From Methanosarcina barkeri 3 (GTDB lineage Archaea; Halobacteriota; Methanosarcinia; Methanosarcinales; Methanosarcinaceae), in contig NZ_CP009517.1 of NCBI RefSeq assembly GCF_000970305.1, forward strand, positions 4,340,001 through 4,404,000: a stretch of 64,000 nucleotides of DNA. Reading direction: 5' to 3'. Position numbers and translations under genes: made by a program. Under the pieces are notes generated by a model that was given only the letters and a program-made list of their open reading frames with translations, ran no database searches and was not told where the DNA came from. Below are positions 55,494 to 64,000 of this stretch, one piece after another (the first letter of the stretch is position 1; the number at the start of each line of letters is the position of its first letter).

Positions 55494-56576
55494 ATGATCC
55501 CAATTGCCAAGCCCCTTATGGGTAAGGAAGAGATTGATGCAGTGACAGAGGTCCTGAGGTCAGGTATGATTGCACAGGGTCCAAAAGTCGAAGAGTTTGA
55601 ACTTGCTTTTTCTGAATACACTGGCTGTGAGTATGGAGTTGCTGTGAACTCTGGAACTGCAGCTTTACACATTGCGCTTCTTGCCCATGGTATAGGAAAA
55701 GGTGATGAAGTGATTACAAGTCCCTTCAGTTTTATTGCAACAGCAAACAGCATCCTTTATACCGGGGCAAAACCTGTTTTTGCAGATATTGATTTAGACA
55801 CATACAATATGGACCCTGAAAATATCAAAGAGAAAATAACTTCAAAAACCAGGGCTATTTTGCCTGTTCATCTTTATGGTCACCCTGCAGATATGAAAGC
55901 GATAATGGAAATTGCAGATGATAATAAGCTCATTGTAATTGAGGATGCCTGCCAATCACACGGTGCAGAATACCTTGGAAAAAAAGTGGGTAGCTTCGGA
56001 ACAGGAGCATTCAGCTTTTATCCTACAAAAAATATGACAACCAGCGAAGGTGGAATGCTCACTGCAAATGAGAAGGAAATTGCAGAGAAGGCAAAGATGA
56101 TTCGGGCCCATGGCTCAAAAGTTCGATATCTGCATGAAATGCTAGGTTTCAACCTGCGCATGACTGATATTGCAGCTGCAATCGGACTTGTACAACTTGG
56201 AAAACTGAACGGATTTACCTCAACCAGACAAAAAAACGCAGAAATTATTTCAGCAGGGTTAAAGAACATACCCGAAATTGTGCTACCTGTAACAAAAGCC
56301 GAATGTACCCATGTATTCCACCAATATACGGTCAGAGCAGAAAAAAGGGATCAATTGGCAACTTTCCTGAAAGAAAAAGAAATAGGAACAGGAGTTCACT
56401 ATCCTATATCCATTCACAAGCAACCTTTCTACAGGGAACTTGGATATACGGATTCCTTACCGGTCTCGGAAAAAGCAGCGGAAGAAGTATTATCTCTCCC
56501 TGTGCACCCTTCATTATCTAGAACCGATTTGCAGAACATAATCGAAGCGACCAAAGAATTTTATGCAAAAGACTGA
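55494..56576 (+). CDS. wbpE: PLP-dependent UDP-3-keto sugar aminotransferase (WbpE-like)
   Basis: 360 residues, DegT/DnrJ/EryC1/StrS family. [20 protein letters not shown] is the cofactor-phosphate site, [20 protein letters not shown] contains the PLP-binding aspartate, and [15 protein letters not shown] contains the Schiff-base lysine. Predicted to place an amino group at C3 of the UDP-3-keto-GlcNAcA made by the following dehydrogenase. The ATG is preceded by GAGG. It is 60 bases downstream of wbpD and 45 upstream of wbpB. Confidence 0.92.
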   Translation: MIPIAKPLMGKEEIDAVTEVLRSGMIAQGPKVEEFELAFSEYTGCEYGVAVNSGTAALHIALLAHGIGKGDEVITSPFSFIATANSILYTGAKPVFADIDLDTYNMDPENIKEKITSKTRAILPVHLYGHPADMKAIMEIADDNKLIVIEDACQSHGAEYLGKKVGSFGTGAFSFYPTKNMTTSEGGMLTANEKEIAEKAKMIRAHGSKVRYLHEMLGFNLRMTDIAAAIGLVQLGKLNGFTSTRQKNAEIISAGLKNIPEIVLPVTKAECTHVFHQYTVRAEKRDQLATFLKEKEIGTGVHYPISIHKQPFYRELGYTDSLPVSEKAAEEVLSLPVHPSLSRTDLQNIIEATKEFYAKD

Positions 56577-56621
56577 TCATTTTTCCAGCCACCGCATTCT
56601 CATAACCAGGAAGTGAGATTT

Positions 56622-57557
56622 TTGATAAGAGTAGGAGTTATAGGTACAGGTGCTATGGGACAGAACCATGTAAGAATTTATAGTGAAATGAATAACGTAG
56701 AACTTGCCGGAATCTCGGATGTAGACCAGAAGCGTGTAGAAGCAATGGCTACGCAATTCAAGACAAAAGCCTTTACAGATTATAAGAAAATGTTAGCAGA
56801 AGGGCTTGATGCGGTAAGTGTTGTTGTACCTACCAAACTGCATAAGCAAGTTGTACTTGATGCTCTTGAGGCAGGCGTACATGTCCTTGTAGAAAAGCCG
56901 ATTGCAGACACAACTGAAAACGCGGACCTGATGATAGCAGCTGCACAAAAAGCGGGAAAAATCCTTATGGTTGGACACATCGAACGCTTTAACCCTGCAG
57001 TCATAAAACTCAAAGAGATTATAAACTCAGGTACTTTGGGAAAAATAGTCTCGATCTCAACCAAACGAGTAGGGCCATATAACCCGAGAATAAGAGACGT
57101 GGGAGTAATCCTGGATATTGGTGTCCATGACATAGATGTAATTTCATATCTTTACGGCAAGAAAATAAATAGTGTTTATGCTATTGCAGGTGCAGATATT
57201 CACTCATTTGAAGACCATGCCTCAATTATTCTGCGTATGGACCATAATTTTGCAGGGGTCGTGGAAACAAACTGGCTGACTCCACACAAGATAAGGCAGC
57301 TAACAGCAATAGGAGTTAAAGGGGTTGCCTATCTGGACTACATTAATCAAACAGTACAGTTACACGATAACGAATGGATAAGAAAAGCCAAAGTAGAACA
57401 GAGTGAACCTCTGAAAAATGAACTCACATATTTCATGGATTGCGCTGCAAATGGTAAAAGCCCTAACCCCTGTGGAGAAGATGGAAAACACGCCCTTGAA
57501 GTGGCAATGGCAGCTATAAAGTCCTACGAGGAAGGAAGATTAATTGAAGTAGGATAA
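56622..57557 (+). CDS. wbpB: UDP-GlcNAcA 3-dehydrogenase (WbpB-like, Gfo/Idh/MocA)
   Basis: About 311 residues. IRVGVIGTGAMGQNHVRIY is the Rossmann start, VLVEKPIADTTENADLMIAA contains the EKP motif, and GHIERFNPAV and DIGVHDIDVISYLYG follow. Predicted to oxidise C3 of UDP-GlcNAcA. The TTG at 56622 is preferred because a GGAAGTGAG site lies four bases upstream and the protein then begins MIRVGVIG; the GTG at 56613 is possible. Followed by a three-unit 25-bp repeat in the spacer to the next gene. Confidence 0.9.
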   Translation: MIRVGVIGTGAMGQNHVRIYSEMNNVELAGISDVDQKRVEAMATQFKTKAFTDYKKMLAEGLDAVSVVVPTKLHKQVVLDALEAGVHVLVEKPIADTTENADLMIAAAQKAGKILMVGHIERFNPAVIKLKEIINSGTLGKIVSISTKRVGPYNPRIRDVGVILDIGVHDIDVISYLYGKKINSVYAIAGADIHSFEDHASIILRMDHNFAGVVETNWLTPHKIRQLTAIGVKGVAYLDYINQTVQLHDNEWIRKAKVEQSEPLKNELTYFMDCAANGKSPNPCGEDGKHALEVAMAAIKSYEEGRLIEVG

Positions 57558-57570
57558 TAAGCCGGAAAAA

Positions 57571-57645
57571 GATCTGAAGAAATAATATCTTGAAAGATCT
57601 GAAGAAATAGTATCTTAAAAGCTCAAAGAAGTAATATCTTAAAAA
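57571..57645. repeat. Three 25-bp tandem units between wbpB and wbpA
   Basis: Units at 57571, 57596 and 57621 read as G(A/C)TC(T/A)(G/A)AAGAA(A/G)TA(A/G)TATCTT(G/A)AAA. They fill most of the intercistronic gap and could form no strong hairpin. Confidence 0.8.
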
Positions 57646-57704
57646 TTTTGAAAAAACAAAAGAATTTGAAAAAAATCTGAAAAACAATTTGGAAAGTGAT
57701 GAAT

Positions 57705-59132
57705 ATGAGTAAATTAGAAAAACTTATCGTTGACAGAGGCCCAATAAAAGAAATAGGAGTACTTGGAATGGGCTACGTAGGTATTCCTTCAGCCGTTCTT
57801 TTCGCAGATGCCCCATGTTTTACTAAAGTTCTTGGTTTCCAGCGTAATTCAAAAAGCTCAAGTTACAAGATTGATATGCTCAATCGTGGAGAGAGTCCTC
57901 TCAAAGGAGAAGAACCCGGTCTTGAAGACCTTATTAGCAAAGTTGTAAAAGCCGGCAAGTTTGAATGCACTCCCGATTTTTCAAGAATATCAGAACTTGA
58001 TGCCGTCACTCTTGCAATCCAAACTCCTTTTGCAAATCCTAAAGATTTGGAACCTGACTTTTCCGCACTTATTGAGGGTATCAAAAACGTAGGAAAATAC
58101 CTGAGACCAGGAATGCTCGTCGTTCTTGAGTCCACAATTACTCCTGGCACAACCGAAGGTATGGCAAAAAAGATTCTTGAGGAAGAATCAGGCCTGAAAG
58201 CCGGAGAAGACTTTGCCCTTGCCCACGCACCTGAAAGAGTAATGGTGGGCAGGCTTTTGAAGAACATCAGAGAACACGATAGAATCGTAGGTGGTATAAA
58301 CGAAACAAGTACCAGACGGGCTATCGAGCTCTATTCCCCTGTATTAACTGCGGGGAAAGTAATTCCTATGAGTGCAACTGCAGCTGAGGTAACGAAAACT
58401 GCAGAGAACACTTTCCGTGATCTCCAGATTGCAGCAATCAACCAACTTGCTCTTTACTGTGAAGCCATGGGCATAAACGTGTACGATGTAAGGACTGGAG
58501 TAGACAGTCTAAAAGGAGAAGGCATTACAAGAGCCATACTCTGGCCAGGAGCAGGCGTTGGAGGTCACTGCCTTACCAAGGATACGTACCACTTGGAGAG
58601 AGGAGTTAAGATCGGTAATGGGCAGCTTGACTATCCAGAAGGTTCAGACTCAATCTACGTGCTCGCAAGAAAAGTCAATGATTTCATGCCTGTCCACATG
58701 TACAACCTGACTGTTGCAGCCCTTAAAAGGATTGGAAAGGAGATGAAAGGCTCAAAGATTGCAATGCTCGGGTGGGCTTTCATCCGAGATTCGGATGATG
58801 CGAGGAATACGCCTTCAGAACCTTACAGGGACCTCTGCCTTAAGGAAGATGCGACAGTTAATGTGCATGACCCTTATGTCGTGAACTATCCCGGAATTGA
58901 GATCTCGGATAACCTTGAAAATGTTGTCAGAAACGCGGATGCTGTGGTTATTCTTGCAGGGCATAGTGTATACTCTGATATAAAAGCCGATTGGGTAAAG
59001 AGAATTACAGGCAAGGAAAACCCGGTTATTGTGGATGGAAGAAATATAGTTGAACCAGACGAATTTATTCGCAATGGATTTGTCTATAAGGGGATTGGAA
59101 GAGGCGATAAAAACGAACATTTATTAATGTAA
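57705..59132 (+). CDS. wbpA: UDP-N-acetylhexosamine 6-dehydrogenase (WbpA/WecC-like)
   Basis: About 475 residues. Rossmann start KEIGVLGMGYVGIPSAVLFA, LVVLESTITPGTTEGMAKKI, HAPERVMVGRLLKNIREHDR, the VTKTAENTFRDLQIAAINQL helix, and GVGGHCLTKDTYHLE with the catalytic cysteine. The C-terminal domain has IAMLGWAFIRDSDDARNTPS. Clearly distinct from the ugd at 28582. Predicted to oxidise UDP-GlcNAc to UDP-GlcNAcA; UDP-ManNAc is possible. The ATG at 57705 is chosen among GTG/ATG/ATG options because GGAAAGTGAT spaces best to it. Confidence 0.9.
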   Translation: MSKLEKLIVDRGPIKEIGVLGMGYVGIPSAVLFADAPCFTKVLGFQRNSKSSSYKIDMLNRGESPLKGEEPGLEDLISKVVKAGKFECTPDFSRISELDAVTLAIQTPFANPKDLEPDFSALIEGIKNVGKYLRPGMLVVLESTITPGTTEGMAKKILEEESGLKAGEDFALAHAPERVMVGRLLKNIREHDRIVGGINETSTRRAIELYSPVLTAGKVIPMSATAAEVTKTAENTFRDLQIAAINQLALYCEAMGINVYDVRTGVDSLKGEGITRAILWPGAGVGGHCLTKDTYHLERGVKIGNGQLDYPEGSDSIYVLARKVNDFMPVHMYNLTVAALKRIGKEMKGSKIAMLGWAFIRDSDDARNTPSEPYRDLCLKEDATVNVHDPYVVNYPGIEISDNLENVVRNADAVVILAGHSVYSDIKADWVKRITGKENPVIVDGRNIVEPDEFIRNGFVYKGIGRGDKNEHLLM

Positions 59133-59188
59133 ACTAAGATCTCTTTAAAAAACTACTTCAGACTTTAAAATCTGGAAAAGGAAGAGAA

Positions 59189-60235
59189 ATGATCGAGAAA
59201 TTGAAACAAAACGATGAACTCTGGGATCTATTTAGCAAAAAAGAAGAATACAATTTGACCTTTTCTGACCAGCATGATAGGTTTCCTTACTATCTAAGTA
59301 GCCAGAGGAATGTTTTTGATCCCAGAGTTTCCAGGTTTCTAGTAGAAAAGGGATTACACCCTGAGTACCCAGGCGGAAAAAAATTTGCAGTCTGCCTTAC
59401 TCATGATATTGATGTGATATATCCGGAAAAACTCTACCCGATCATTGGAACTGCCAAAGCCTTTGCTAAAGGGAACTTAACAGATACTATAAAGACACCC
59501 TTTTGTAGAATTTGCAAGAAGTTTAACCCTTGCTGGAATTTTAGAGAAATAATGGAGCTGGAGGCAAAATATAATGCAAAATCCAGCTTTTATTTTCTGG
59601 CCTTGAGGCCTGGAGAGAAAGACTTCAACTATGAAATCGAGGATCTTGAGGCCGAATTGAAGTTTATATCCTCTCAGGGATGGGAAGTAGGACTACATGG
59701 AGGGCACAAATCCTACAGCAGCCTGGAAGATATAAAAGAAAAAAAGCAGAGACTTGAAAAAGTATTAGGCAAAGAAGTTATAGGGTACAGAAATCACTAT
59801 TTAAAGTTTAAAGTACCGGACACATGGGAATTATTAAGCAAAGCAAACTTTAAGTATGACACAACATTCGGGTACCCAGATTGTGCAGGCTTTAGAAACG
59901 GTATGTGTCACCCCTTCAGGCCTTATAATATAAACACCGGAAAACAAATCGAGATCATAGAACTTCCTCTCATAGTTATGGACAGGACTTTATTTAGAGA
60001 CTACATGAGACTTGACGTTAAAAAGGCCTGGGAACTAACAAAAAGTCTTGTTGATAAGGTTGAACAGTATAATGGTGTGATCACGATTCTATGGCACAAT
60101 AACACATCTATTGAAGGAAAAGGCCTTAAATATTACGAAAAATTCCTCAAATATGTTTCCAGTAAAAAAGCCTGGATTACAAATGGAAAGGAAATATATA
60201 ACTGGTGGTCTACCAATATTGAACCGCGGTACTGA
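59189..60235 (+). CDS. Polysaccharide deacetylase family protein
   Basis: 348 residues, close relative of 25381-26430. N-terminal NDELWDLFSKKEEYNLTFSD, then FAVCLTHDIDVIYPEKLYP (motif 1), EVGLHGGHKSYSSLED (motif 2), VIGYRNHYLKFKVPDTWELL, and a late GVITILWHNNTSIEG. The conserved His and Asp residues suggest a metal-dependent deacetylase. It follows wbpA after 56 bases behind GGAAAAGGAAGAGAA, so it is probably part of the wbp-like operon and acts on the same sugar or polymer. Confidence 0.88.
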   Translation: MIEKLKQNDELWDLFSKKEEYNLTFSDQHDRFPYYLSSQRNVFDPRVSRFLVEKGLHPEYPGGKKFAVCLTHDIDVIYPEKLYPIIGTAKAFAKGNLTDTIKTPFCRICKKFNPCWNFREIMELEAKYNAKSSFYFLALRPGEKDFNYEIEDLEAELKFISSQGWEVGLHGGHKSYSSLEDIKEKKQRLEKVLGKEVIGYRNHYLKFKVPDTWELLSKANFKYDTTFGYPDCAGFRNGMCHPFRPYNINTGKQIEIIELPLIVMDRTLFRDYMRLDVKKAWELTKSLVDKVEQYNGVITILWHNNTSIEGKGLKYYEKFLKYVSSKKAWITNGKEIYNWWSTNIEPRY

Positions 60236-60776
60236 AAAAACCAGATATAAGATAGGGGCCAGTTAATAATCGTCAAAGTTACTAAATAAGATAGTACGAA
60301 TTAAACCAAGCACTTAACAAATCAAAAAATAGTAATCAACACTGTAAATAAGTTTGATTAATAATTTTTATAGTTATTGAGTACTTCAGATAGGATAGTT
60401 AATATAATTCTGGAACTGAAATTCTTAAAAGTTAGTATTAACATTGTATTAAAAATTTCATCATGAACGGAATCCTGCCAGAACCTATATAAGAAAATAT
60501 AATAAAGTAATTCTAAGGATAATTGAAGAGAAAAATAGATTCGTGAGAACTCATATAGTTCTAATTGTTAATTTTTATATAGATTAAGAACACCGACAGA
60601 TTTATTTCATAGTGTTTGTTTATAGAGGGGTTTAGAGGGGAAGAAGTCCTTAATATTCAGCATCAGCTTGAGAACATAGTACCCTATAATTTCATTTTCA
60701 AAGGTGTAAAAATAGCTTGAAATGAAGGACTAAACGGAGTTCAGCTCTAAAAGAAATTTCTTTTAAGGTACCGGAA
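60236..60776. other. Intergenic region, no gene seen
   Basis: About 540 bases of AT-rich sequence between the deacetylase and the flippase genes; likely promoter of the latter. Confidence 0.5.
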
Positions 60777-62270
60777 ATGGATGAAATAACAGCAGATGCA
60801 GTAGAGAAACGGTCTGATAACAGCAAAAAGGAAAGCTTTATTTTTGATGTGCTAACACTTGCAGGCGGGACAACCTTTGCTCAAATTCTTACAGTTTTAG
60901 CTGCTCCTATACTGACCCGTCTCTATGGACCTGATGATTTTGGAGTTTGGGCTATATACCTTTCTATCACCAGCATTATCAGTGTCATTGCCTGCATGAG
61001 ATACGAATATTCTATAATGTTACCTGAATCGAGTGAAGAAGCTGTAAACCTGTTGGGACTGAGTTTTCTAGCAGTGCTGCTCGTGACAGGCTTAACCTTT
61101 CCAGTCATATGGTGCTTTAAAGAGCCGATAGTTAATATTTTGAACTCTCAGCAGATAGGAAATTATCTCTGGCTTGTACCTCCTTTTATTTTTGTGAACG
61201 GGTTATTTCTTGCACTAAATAGCTGGAACTCAAGAACAAAACTTTTTAAAAGACTTTCCCTTTCAAGAGTTTTCAGTTCGGTTTCTAGTACTGTAACACA
61301 GATAGGCATAGGGTTTATGGAAAAAACCGGAGCAAGCGGATTAATAGTTGGCAGCCTTGCTGGCCAGTCTATTGCAACATTTGTGCTTGGAGGACAGATC
61401 TGGAGAGATGATAGGAAATTAATTGTGAAAAATCTGAGCTGGGAAAAAATCTATGAAGGATTTAAGAAGTACCGCAAGTTTTCGCTTGTAGATACCTGGG
61501 GTGCCCTCATGAACTCAATCTCCTGGCAGCTTCCTGCCTTCCTTCTTTCGGCTTTCTTCACTCCTGCAGTGGTAGGTTTTTATTCTCTCGGCTTTCGCCT
61601 TCTGCAGATGCCTATGAGTTTAATAGGAGGTTCGATTTCACAGGTTTTCTTCCAGAGAGCCTCAAGAGCCTTTACCGAGGGCACTCTTGCTTCCCTTGTT
61701 GAGGATGTGTTCAGAATGCTTGTGGTTATAGGTATGTTCCCTATACTTATCCTGACAATTGTCGGCAGCGACGTTTTTACGGTTATTTTCGGAAAAGGCT
61801 GGACAGAAGCAGGCATCTACGCTCAGATTCTTAGTCTCTGGGCTTTCGTATGGTTTATCTCCTCTCCGTTAACTGCTATATACGTAGTAGTCAAAAAATA
61901 TCACTTCGGTTTCCATTATAATTTTTTCAATCTGATAACACGACTCCTTTCCCTTACAATCGGCGGCTTGCTAGGAAATGCACGTACGGCACTTATTCTT
62001 TTTTCACTATCAGGTATTGCGGTATATGGTTACCTTTGCCTGAAAATGATGTCTTATGCCGGAGTAAAGACCTCTAAAGTCATGAAAATAGTAATTTCAA
62101 ATTTTATTCTCTTCGTTCCTGCAGGAACCGTTATTATTACCCTTAAAATCTTAGAAATAGACAAGATATTACTTGTTATCTTTTCCGGCATGATTGTCTG
62201 TCTTTACTATGTATATATATTGAAAAATGATGCACAAGTGAAAAAGATAATTGGAGAGTTCAGAAATTGA
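60777..62270 (+). CDS. Wzx-type polysaccharide flippase
   Basis: 497 residues with about 12-14 spans. A hydrophilic N-terminal tail (DEITADAVEKRSDNSKKES) precedes FDVLTLAGGTTFAQILTVLA then PILTRLYGPDDFGVWAIYLS, and later LPAFLLSAFFTPAVVGFYSL and MPMSLIGGSISQVFFQRASR. Same family as the gene at 20466. It should export the glycan built by the wbp-linked enzymes. Start ATG follows TTAAGGTACCGGAA. Confidence 0.92.
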   Translation: MDEITADAVEKRSDNSKKESFIFDVLTLAGGTTFAQILTVLAAPILTRLYGPDDFGVWAIYLSITSIISVIACMRYEYSIMLPESSEEAVNLLGLSFLAVLLVTGLTFPVIWCFKEPIVNILNSQQIGNYLWLVPPFIFVNGLFLALNSWNSRTKLFKRLSLSRVFSSVSSTVTQIGIGFMEKTGASGLIVGSLAGQSIATFVLGGQIWRDDRKLIVKNLSWEKIYEGFKKYRKFSLVDTWGALMNSISWQLPAFLLSAFFTPAVVGFYSLGFRLLQMPMSLIGGSISQVFFQRASRAFTEGTLASLVEDVFRMLVVIGMFPILILTIVGSDVFTVIFGKGWTEAGIYAQILSLWAFVWFISSPLTAIYVVVKKYHFGFHYNFFNLITRLLSLTIGGLLGNARTALILFSLSGIAVYGYLCLKMMSYAGVKTSKVMKIVISNFILFVPAGTVIITLKILEIDKILLVIFSGMIVCLYYVYILKNDAQVKKIIGEFRN

Positions 62271-62470
62271 AGAACTCATTTAAACAATAAAATTTAAAAA
62301 CTTAAAATCAGGCTTCAACTCAGGAAGCTCCGAGAAAGTCTGTTCAAGTGAACTAAAAGAGAACAATTCTTTTAGTTCGCACAACATAGAAGCGATTTTC
62401 TTCTCTCACTTTTTAATAATAACAAGTTTATACTTGACGATTTTCCAGAGTAATCTTGAGTAATTATATA

Positions 62471-63436
62471 TTACGTAGCCTCAGTTTGAGCCACCTCAGC
62501 CATGGAATGCATTACAATTCCTGTCACTGTCATATATACACCGGCAACAGATAGAAAAACCATTATAAGTATATACCATAAATGAAGACTTTCGATTCCA
62601 AAGACCAGGTCTTCAAGAAACTTCAAACCCATATAAAAACCGCATGTGGCAAGGGCAAAACCTGGCACTGCATAGAAGTATAGTGGCTTATTTACCTCTA
62701 TGTCTCTTACTACACCTCTCAGTACTCCAAGAACATACTTGCCTGGAGCTTGCACCCGATCTTCAAATTTATAATGGGTACCTATTTCAACTTCTTTTAT
62801 GCGAAGACCGGATTTGCATGCGTTTACAAGCATCTCGTCTTCTTTTGCCAGATCATTGGCATCAAAGTGTATTATATCTTTTGTAGAGGCTGCGAAGGCA
62901 CGAAAAGGAGTTTGATAATCTCTAATTTTGCCAGATTTTTTATTGGCGAATCTGCCCAAAATCGTTTGCCCAACACGACGGTAAACAGGAGTGTTCCAAT
63001 CCACACTATTTAAATATCTAGTTCCATTGACCACATCTGCAGTTCCTGTTACTATCGGGTCAATGAGCCTGGGGATGTCATCAGGGTTATGGCGACCTCT
63101 TGAATCCATTGTCACAATTATATCAGCGCCGAGATTGATTGCAGATTTAAAACCTGTTTCGAGAGACGCACCTTTTCCTTTATTAGTCTTGTTTATAATC
63201 ACTTCAGCCCCAGCTTTTTTTGCTATCTCGACTGTTTGATCTGAACTGGCATCATCAACCATAATCACCCTATCAGCGTAGAGCCTTGTGAGAAGTATAA
63301 TGCTTCCTATAGACGTTTCTTCATTGTAGGCAGAAAGGACAACTATGACATTTTTAGAGGCTCTGCTGATAGTACATTTATTTCTTTTATTTATTATTGA
63401 CCCTGTGCCAATTTCCATAAGTAGCTGATCACTCAT
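62471..63436 (-). CDS. DPM1-like GT2 glycosyltransferase with altered DxD
   Basis: 321 residues. NVIVVLSAYNEETSIGSIIL, VIMVDDASSDQTVEIAKKAG, NKTNKGKGASLETGF and DVVNGTRYLN are typical of DPM1/Alg5-like enzymes, and two C-terminal spans follow (KPLYFYAVPGFALATCGFYM; ILIMVFLSVAGVYMTVTGIV). The metal site reads TMDSRGRHNPDDIP where the relative at 49815 has IDSDGQHDPSEIP, so the second Asp of DxD is Arg. It may use the other aspartate, or be impaired. Single gene, convergent with the flippase. Confidence 0.87.
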   Translation of the reverse strand: MSDQLLMEIGTGSIINKRNKCTISRASKNVIVVLSAYNEETSIGSIILLTRLYADRVIMVDDASSDQTVEIAKKAGAEVIINKTNKGKGASLETGFKSAINLGADIIVTMDSRGRHNPDDIPRLIDPIVTGTADVVNGTRYLNSVDWNTPVYRRVGQTILGRFANKKSGKIRDYQTPFRAFAASTKDIIHFDANDLAKEDEMLVNACKSGLRIKEVEIGTHYKFEDRVQAPGKYVLGVLRGVVRDIEVNKPLYFYAVPGFALATCGFYMGLKFLEDLVFGIESLHLWYILIMVFLSVAGVYMTVTGIVMHSMAEVAQTEAT

Positions 63437-64000
63437 TCTTGATAACCCCCATTGTATAGCTATGTAAATATTAGAGTAAGTTTAGTTATAAAAGTTCTAA
63501 AAAATCATTAAATAAGGAAGAGATTGAACCTTTTAAATATTACCGAAATATTAGTTTTTTAAAGTAAAATTTGGAAGATACATATATAAATTTATTGACA
63601 GTTGAACTTTAAAAAAAATAATATACAGTGTATGCCAGTATGCTGCGGCACTATACTATTATAAATATAAATTTGGCCAATTGAAATAACGACTATTGAA
63701 GATATGTGTTAACTGATAAAGTGGAAAAATATAGATAAATAAATAAAAAACAAGCTTGAGAATCAATAGTAAGGAAGCCCAACGTTTAGGATTTCAGTCC
63801 CGCAACTTATGGAGCTTTTTGATAATCCATTAAGAAATACCTACAGTTTCAAAATTGGATTACTTCTACTAGCGACTTGCCGCAATTTTTAATATAGAAA
63901 AATGAGAAGTACAGAAAGTTGTAAGATATAAAACAAACTGTATAGTTTATCTTACCTATAGAAGAGAATTATTAAAAAGTGAAATATGATTAGTATATTT
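63437..64000. other. Right-edge intergenic region, no gene seen
   Basis: About 560 AT-rich bases to the window edge; no frame, RNA or repeat was recognised. Confidence 0.5.

Noticed and set aside
1-64000. tRNA, rRNA or origin of replication
   Set aside because: No cloverleaf-like or rRNA-like sequence and no Orc1/Cdc6 gene or origin-box cluster was recognised by eye; a tRNAscan or Rfam search would be decisive.

Overview
The window comes from a methanogenic archaeon, almost certainly a Methanosarcina. The evidence is a coenzyme F420-dependent methylene-tetrahydromethanopterin dehydrogenase (mtd), a methanofuran biosynthesis gene (mfnB), DUF2111 and DUF166 proteins, low-GC intergenic DNA with archaeal TATA-like boxes, and a family of disaggregatase-type beta-helix proteins known from Methanosarcina. 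No rRNA, tRNA or CRISPR array was recognised.

Positions 1-8.7 kb are core metabolism: the end of a radical SAM/SPASM protein, a COG1340 coiled-coil protein with serB, mtd, a DUF2111 protein, DUF166 divergent from tmk, a small acidic protein, and a HisA-like protein divergent from mfnB. From about 8.7 kb to the end the window is a surface-polysaccharide region. It holds glycosyltransferases (five GT2 genes and three GT4 genes), four polysaccharide deacetylase genes (one broken), three Wzx-type flippases (one frameshifted), three large polytopic proteins that look like GT-C transferases, a FemAB-like transferase and a DUF354 protein. Nucleotide-sugar genes include UDP-glucose dehydrogenase, UTP-glucose-1-phosphate uridylyltransferase, a UDP-sugar 4-epimerase, and a complete wbpD-wbpE-wbpB-wbpA-like set predicted to make UDP-GlcNAc(3NAc)A.

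Inside this region lie three tandem disaggregatase-like genes (34.3-42.9 kb), with a fourth, membrane-anchored relative at 13.3 kb. In Methanosarcina, disaggregatase cuts methanochondroitin, the glucuronate/N-acetylgalactosamine matrix that holds cells in clumps. The neighbouring ugd-galU-epimerase set would supply the UDP-GlcA and UDP-GalNAc such a polymer needs. I therefore read the locus as one that may both build and cut the cell matrix; this is inference.

The region is evolving quickly. The disaggregatase paralogs form a series of C-terminal truncations, one is a mosaic of the other two, and two share a duplicated leader. Small inverted-repeat elements sit between them. One deacetylase is a deletion/frameshift pseudogene, one flippase is frameshifted, and several tandem repeats occur. 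At least one intact glycosyltransferase gene lacks any ATG, GTG or TTG near its N-terminus and appears to start at ATC behind a strong Shine-Dalgarno sequence.
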